From Calonectria ilicicola (lineage: Eukaryota; Ascomycota; Sordariomycetes; Hypocreales; Nectriaceae), in contig CP085832.1 of the NCBI GenBank assembly GCA_020809705.1, forward strand, positions 682,001-746,000: a stretch of DNA of 64,000 nt. The letters run 5' to 3'. How positions within the stretch are numbered: position 1 is the first letter of the stretch; each line of letters starts with the position of its first letter. This document shows positions 59,104 through 64,000 of this stretch, piece after piece. The notes beneath the pieces are model-generated. The model had not been told where the DNA came from. It did no database searches and was given only the letters and a program-made list of their open reading frames with translations. Both the position numbers and the translations under genes were made by a program.

Positions 59104-61220
59104 TATTGAGATGTGTGTTGTTTGAGGGGTGGTGAGATTGGAAGCGGTTGACACTCGTAGTTTTGGGTCGCTTCTGCGGGTTTGGAGCCCCTTTCCGACT
59201 GAAAAGCTGCGGTCGGGCTGGATCGTACCAGGCAAGGCGTGAGAAGGATTTTATGCGTCAGTGGCAGAGCTTGCGCAACTGCGGCAGCGTCGGAAGAGGG
59301 TTAGGGAGTAGGAAGCCGGGAGGTCGTGGCCGAGATGAGCTGGTCTGGGCTGCGAAAATCCTTGAGGGCGCTGCAAGCGAGTCGTCGAGCAAACCGGGAG
59401 TACGGGATCGGGCGCAGAGGTCCGCGGGTGTGCCGCTGGCGAGAGATCGGGCCTGGAGGGGGAGGTGATTTTTAGGACGGGAGCCGTGATCCTTCGTGAT
59501 GACGAAGAAAAGTCGAGGTGGTGGATTATTTCCTAAGTCCTAAGTGGGTGCCAAGCTTGGCGCGGATGTGCTGACGCCGGCGCTGACGCTTGCGCTTGGC
59601 TGCTGGCTGCAACAGCCAAAAATGGCCTGGGGGGCATCCAGAGGGGCCCTGGCGGAGCCGGCCCTTCAGTGAGCTGTTACGGCTGTGGCTTGGCTTGTTT
59701 GGGGTCGTTTAGTGGACCGAAGCCCTGGGGACGGCTAAATTGCAGCTGTTGCTGGGCTGCGAGGCCATAGCTTGAAGACATGTTTCATTTGACACCAATC
59801 ACAAGGCTGAGCAGCTTGGCGCGGCTCTTCAACAACAATCTTCATGATGCAAGACTGCCTGATACCATGCATGCATGCATACAAAGTGAGTGATTGTTCT
59901 TCAAGGGGTTCTACGGACTACACATGGTGTCAAACGCACTACCAACGGATATCACGCACGCGATTCCCAAGCCATGTAGCCATGCCATGCCTTGGAGGGA
60001 CAAGCACATGGACGCAGGGGCTGATGAGGTGTGGGACTCGGAAAAGTCAAAACCCCGTCGCCGTTGGCCTGTCGAGAGGGCGCCATGTGGAACCAAAGGC
60101 CAGCACGAGGGGAGATCTGTTGAGAAGACAGATATACTTATGGTTTAGGTTGTAAACGGAGAAAAAAAAAGAAGTCAGAGGCAGTTATAGCAGCACATGC
60201 GGTGGTGGTGGTCGAGCTCTGGGCCTTGTTATAGAACAATAGCTTACATACCTGCCCTCACGTCTGATTGCATACAACCCTCAACCCACACTGCATTCCG
60301 TTAGATCTTTGGTCTCATCGCTGTGACGTCGCGTGTCCATGTCATCCGGCTGTGTGCATGCAAACGCCAAGCCCAACGGGTAATTTGCCAAACCCGCGAA
60401 AGCCGGCACCATTAACGCCCCAGACCGAAAAAAAAAAATCCCCACAAATTATCTCGCCTTGCTCTTGTGTCCCTCTCTGCATTGTCGGGGCTTGCTAGGC
60501 TGGAGACGTGTTGAGGAAAAAAGCTCAACTTGGGGAGGCTAGAGAACCAAGGTGTTGCATTTGGTGAATTTCCTTCTGCCCGTTCTTCGGAAGTCGGAGA
60601 CGGGTCTCTCCGCAGGCTCGAATCAAGCTTCTTCCGAAAATGCTTCCATCGATGACGCACTGGTTCCTTTCACATGCTCGAAAAACCAGAGTGGGAGTTA
60701 GGCCCACACACACTGGCTGCGTCACAAACCAATCCATCTTGTTTGCGGAGCGAAAAACGGCACCGCCACATCTCATTAAGCCACAGCAGCGATTGCGTAC
60801 CCCACGAGGAAAAGAAAAAAAACAAGCCTTGATTAATGGAGAGACAGGGAATTAAATCTCGAGTCCGAAAAATAAGAGAGATAAAAATAAAGTAAACCAA
60901 AGGCTAATGAAAAATAAGAATAAATAATATAATAATCAATTTTTCTCATTTGATTATACAATTTCTGGCAGTTGGATCAAAGGAGACGTTTGTGTGATGT
61001 GCCTGTCGTCTGTCCAACAAGGCACCCTCAGTTCACTCAGGCTAGGCAGGGAGACCTCAAATTGCATCACGTGATCTCGCGACGCGTTGAGATCTGCCCC
61101 AGGATTGTCCCGCGAATTGCTGTTATCTTGACGTGCAGCACAGCACCGATTGAATGCCGTCGCTCTAATTAGATGATCCACGGGGCTGGCCCATTCCCTC
61201 CCAGCTTACCAGAATGAACC
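59104..61220. other. Divergent promoter region of CDS1 and the ATRIP-type gene
   Basis: 2.1 kb with no supported gene. A GCAT tandem (about 59868-59880) and short A runs are present. Near the right end are an E-box and an MluI box, listed separately. Confidence 0.55.
61067..61087. promoter_or_regulatory. E-box TCACGTGA and MluI cell-cycle box ACGCGT
   Basis: TCACGTGA (61067-61074) and ACGCGT (61082-61087) sit 8 nt apart, about 135-155 nt upstream of the checkpoint gene's ATG. ACGCGT is the core site of MBF, the G1/S regulator of replication and repair genes in fungi; CACGTG is bound by Cbf1-type bHLH factors. Binding here is inferred. Confidence 0.5.
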
Positions 61221-61270
61221 ATGGATCTAGACGAATTTTCCGACGATGGCCTCGACGATCTTCCCGATAA
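61214..61270 (+). other. Overlapping out-of-frame upstream ORF
   Basis: An ATG at 61214, 7 nt before the main start, opens an 18-codon frame that ends inside the main CDS at 61270. Its context (AGAATGA) is weaker than the main start (ACCATGG), so most ribosomes would likely pass it. Confidence 0.5.
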
Positions 61271-63643
61271 CGCACTCCAGGAGCTGGAAAACCAAGCCAT
61301 CCAGCTCACCCAAGCCCCGCGGAACCCTCCAACAAACCCACCAGAGAATTCTTATGGAGATGCAATCTGGGTGGAAGACGACGACCTTGACACTACAGAG
61401 GTAACGAATGATGCCGGCGAGCCTATTGGCAGACCTGTAGTGGACAACACGTTCTCGCAACACCAGAACCAGCATCAAGAAGCCCGGAGATCGATACCCC
61501 CTCCACCTAACCCGCGATGGAACCCCATGGTTGATCCTTCTAATAGGCGGGTCGTCGGACAACCACAACCTCGACGTCCAGGAGCGGCTGCTCCGAACCA
61601 ACCCACATATACATCTCAACAATTCCAGACACAGTCCAACTCCCATCGACCACAGGCCAGCCAGTTTGCCCGTCCAATAGTTCCAACGAACCACTTCACC
61701 TCCTCACAAGGTCAATCCAACAATGCCTATTCGGCTCTCCAATTGCGAGTTCGGAAGCTTGAAGCTGACCTTGACGTCGCCCGGGGAGAGGCTTCTATTA
61801 TTCGATCGAAAGCAACCAAGGACCAGCAGGAGTATTACGCCGAGATTGCCCGATTAAAGAAACTCAATGCCGAGCAGCTACACAAACATGAACAAATCGC
61901 CGAGGCCGCTGTTGCTGCCGAGCGAGCTGCTGTAGCCGCCGAGCAGAGCGCCAACACCGAACTTCAGTTCTTGCAAAGGGATATGAGAGAGGTCAGCGAC
62001 CGTGCTAGACGCAAGGATGCCACCGTAACTACCAGTTCTGCCAACATTGGTACTACAACACCAAAAAAGTCGACGAAGACGTGGCGTGTTTCCGACGGTT
62101 TCGATGAAATGGACATTGTTGCAAGCCCTAGCAAAGGACAGGGTCGGAACAAGAATGCCGCTTCAGTTGCTACCAATGTTGGCGAGCGGACACCAAGCAA
62201 GGGTAAACGAAAGCGACCAACTCTGGATAGCCCAGTAATGCCTTTAGATATAGACATGGGCGATGCAGTTGGTCTAGATGAGAAGCCAGAAACTCCCACT
62301 GTGCAAACTCATGTGGTTGTCACACAGGCGCCGGCTCTTCCGTTTGAGGTTTGTCTTCTACACTCCGATATGAATTCTATGCTGACATGATCAAGTTTTT
62401 GCAACTCATATTGGATCATGGGTCATTCAGTGGACAAGCTCCCACGTTTGAAGTCTTGGCTCGATTCTCATTCGCCTCTGACCCGAGCACTTCCTTTGCG
62501 GCATACATTTATAAGAGACTCCCTGTTATTGGAGATCCTGGTCACCCCATTCAATTACTAGTCGACTTCGCTCATGTTGTAGTGGACATATGGAACCGGT
62601 GCTTGGAGGAACAGTATTGGGAACCTATCAAATACCTTGTTGCCCTGGTGGCTTTTACGCTTCAGCTTCAGGCTACCGAAGTCGCTCCCTTGATTGTGTC
62701 TGATTTGGCGCCTGTCGCTCAGGCCACCATGTTTACGCTCGCAGAATTCAGGCATCGGCTTTCTGAGGAAGAGTATCTTACCAATGACCAGTTCAAGGCA
62801 CTGGAGATACATATCAACATCCCCAGCATCTTGTCTCTGTTGCACATCGCTTCTCTAACATGCTCCACTGCCATGCTGGAGACAGATGCAGGAATTGAAT
62901 CTAAAGCAGCCTACTTTTGGAGATACATCTCTCTGGACACACCATCAATGCTTCTTACAGCAAAGCAAGAACTCCCTGACATTCTAGGCATGCTTGACTT
63001 TCTGGCCGCCTCATCCCTTCCAGAGTCGATTGGTCCTATTACGGATGAAACTGATGCTTCTTTTGTCGCACAACTTATCATCGACAAGGTAGCAGTCAAG
63101 CTGACCGAGTGTCCTCGGTCTGCGTCGACAGCAAAGCAAAAGCGTCTGGTGCGGTTCACTGCTCTTCGAACCCTGGCTGCATTTTCTCGCTATCCCTTTG
63201 GGGCAATGCAACTAGCAACTCATGCCACCGCGCTTCCACGATTAGTCACTTGCTTAAGCACCTCAATCGACGAACTATATGACCAGCCAATTCCATCAAA
63301 CATCCTCCCTGACCTATCGAAAGGAGACAGAAGGATGAGATACCAAGTGCCTGATGCCTCGGCCGAACTATATCGCATTATATCGCAATGTGTTGGGTTG
63401 ATTCATATCCTTGTCAGAGGTCCTGATACAGTCAACACAGCAAATATCACACAGAAGCTTTCCATGGCTCATGGCGGGAGTCAGAGGTATCTGCTTGCTC
63501 TTGGGCGACTTACTTTTGTGGAAGAAGATTTAGTTATAGAGTCAGGGATTGACGAAGAGACTATCGAAGCGGCACACGAACTCTTGGAACTCGTGGTAAC
63601 GCCTGATGAAGGTGAGATTGTTAGCGAGGCTTTCGGGGCGTGA
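61221..63643 (+). CDS. uvsD: ATRIP/Rad26/UvsD-type DNA-damage checkpoint protein
   Basis: Exons 61221-62348 and 62396-63643 (791 aa); the intron is 47 nt with a ctgac branch. It is the expected partner of the ATR/Mec1/UvsB kinase, recruiting it to RPA-coated single-stranded DNA. The very N-terminus is acidic (MDLDEFSDDGLDDLPDNAL), like the RPA-binding acidic motif of ATRIP proteins. A Pro/Gln/Asn-rich linker follows, then a long coiled coil at about 169-266 ('YSALQLRVRKLEADLDVARGE'), basic patches ('KGKRKRP', about 330), and a large helical C-terminal half typical of fungal Rad26-like proteins. Divergent sequence is normal for this family, so the call rests on architecture plus the start motif. 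A cell-cycle box upstream agrees with a checkpoint role. Confidence 0.85.
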
Positions 63644-64000
63644 TTTGAACAGATGCTGTAAATTAAGCGGATTTGGGAATGATTATATTGGAGTACTAAA
63701 AGGCATCGGCGGGCGCCTATATGGGAAGTATTATCATATTGGGAGCTTTTTGACACTGGGAAGGGGATACGGCATCATCTAATGAAACATGGGCTAGGCA
63801 ACTGAGGCTATTCGCATTCTGATCCGAGATGAAGGGCGGAATTGGAGCAATCACCTTTGTGCTAGAAACATGAAAACTGCATCGATCTTTTGAACTCGAA
63901 TTCTCTCGCTAATCCTAATGGTACATGTTTTAATCGTAACTCCCAGCCTCAACGCCTCCGTCTGCCTAACCTATTCCCTACATCCTCTAACCCTTGTAAG
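63644..64000. other. 3' flank of the ATRIP-type gene
   Basis: 357 nt to the end of the window. No gene seen; AT-rich 3' region. Confidence 0.5.

Overview
The window looks like chromosomal DNA of a filamentous ascomycete, most likely a Sordariomycete and plausibly Hypocreales. The basis is gene structure and content: genes are split by many short introns (about 44-80 nt, gt...ctaac/ctgac...ag), coding regions favour C/G in third positions, and there are fungal-specific families (Medusa/REN1 developmental regulator, ENA-type Na+-ATPase, LaeA-like methyltransferase, homeodomain plus C2H2 regulator, GH128 wall hydrolase). I name no species. I resolved fourteen protein-coding genes to exon level by reading splice sites and frames by hand; none was checked against transcripts or databases.

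Layout. 1-8.7 kb: gene-free leader/promoter of a medusa-type regulator (8750-11255, +). 13.6-15.5 kb: MFS transporter (-) whose last intron appears to be GC-AG. 15.5-22.2 kb: a second gene desert ending in a dense run of PacC-type GCCARG sites before an ENA P-type ATPase (22238-25850, +). 26.3-27.4 kb: GPI-type GH128 glucanase (-). 28.9-30.4 kb: peroxisomal 3-ketoacyl-CoA thiolase with a perfect PTS2 and three CCTCGG (FarA-type) boxes upstream. 32.7-35.3 kb: SulP/SLC26 anion transporter.

36.6-49.9 kb: a gene-rich block with a sulfur/methyl theme. It holds a LaeA-like SAM methyltransferase, a cystathionine gamma-synthase-type PLP enzyme, a broken methionyl-tRNA synthetase fragment with a small family of short inverted motifs around it, a TPMT-type thiol methyltransferase, a homeodomain/C2H2 transcription factor, an alpha/beta hydrolase and an SLC6-type symporter. 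No PKS, NRPS or terpene synthase is visible, so calling it a cluster is inference.

49.9-55.2 kb: third gene desert. 55.2-56.7 kb: amidase (+). 57.4-59.1 kb: CDP-diacylglycerol synthase (-). 61.2-63.6 kb: ATRIP/Rad26/UvsD-type checkpoint protein (+) with a TCACGTGA E-box and an MluI box in its promoter.

The housekeeping genes (CDS1, ATRIP, thiolase, ENA) are complete. The most notable signals are the PacC-site cluster, the sulfur/methyl neighbourhood with its aminoacyl-tRNA synthetase relic, the GC-AG intron, and the stop-free second intron of the medusa-type gene.
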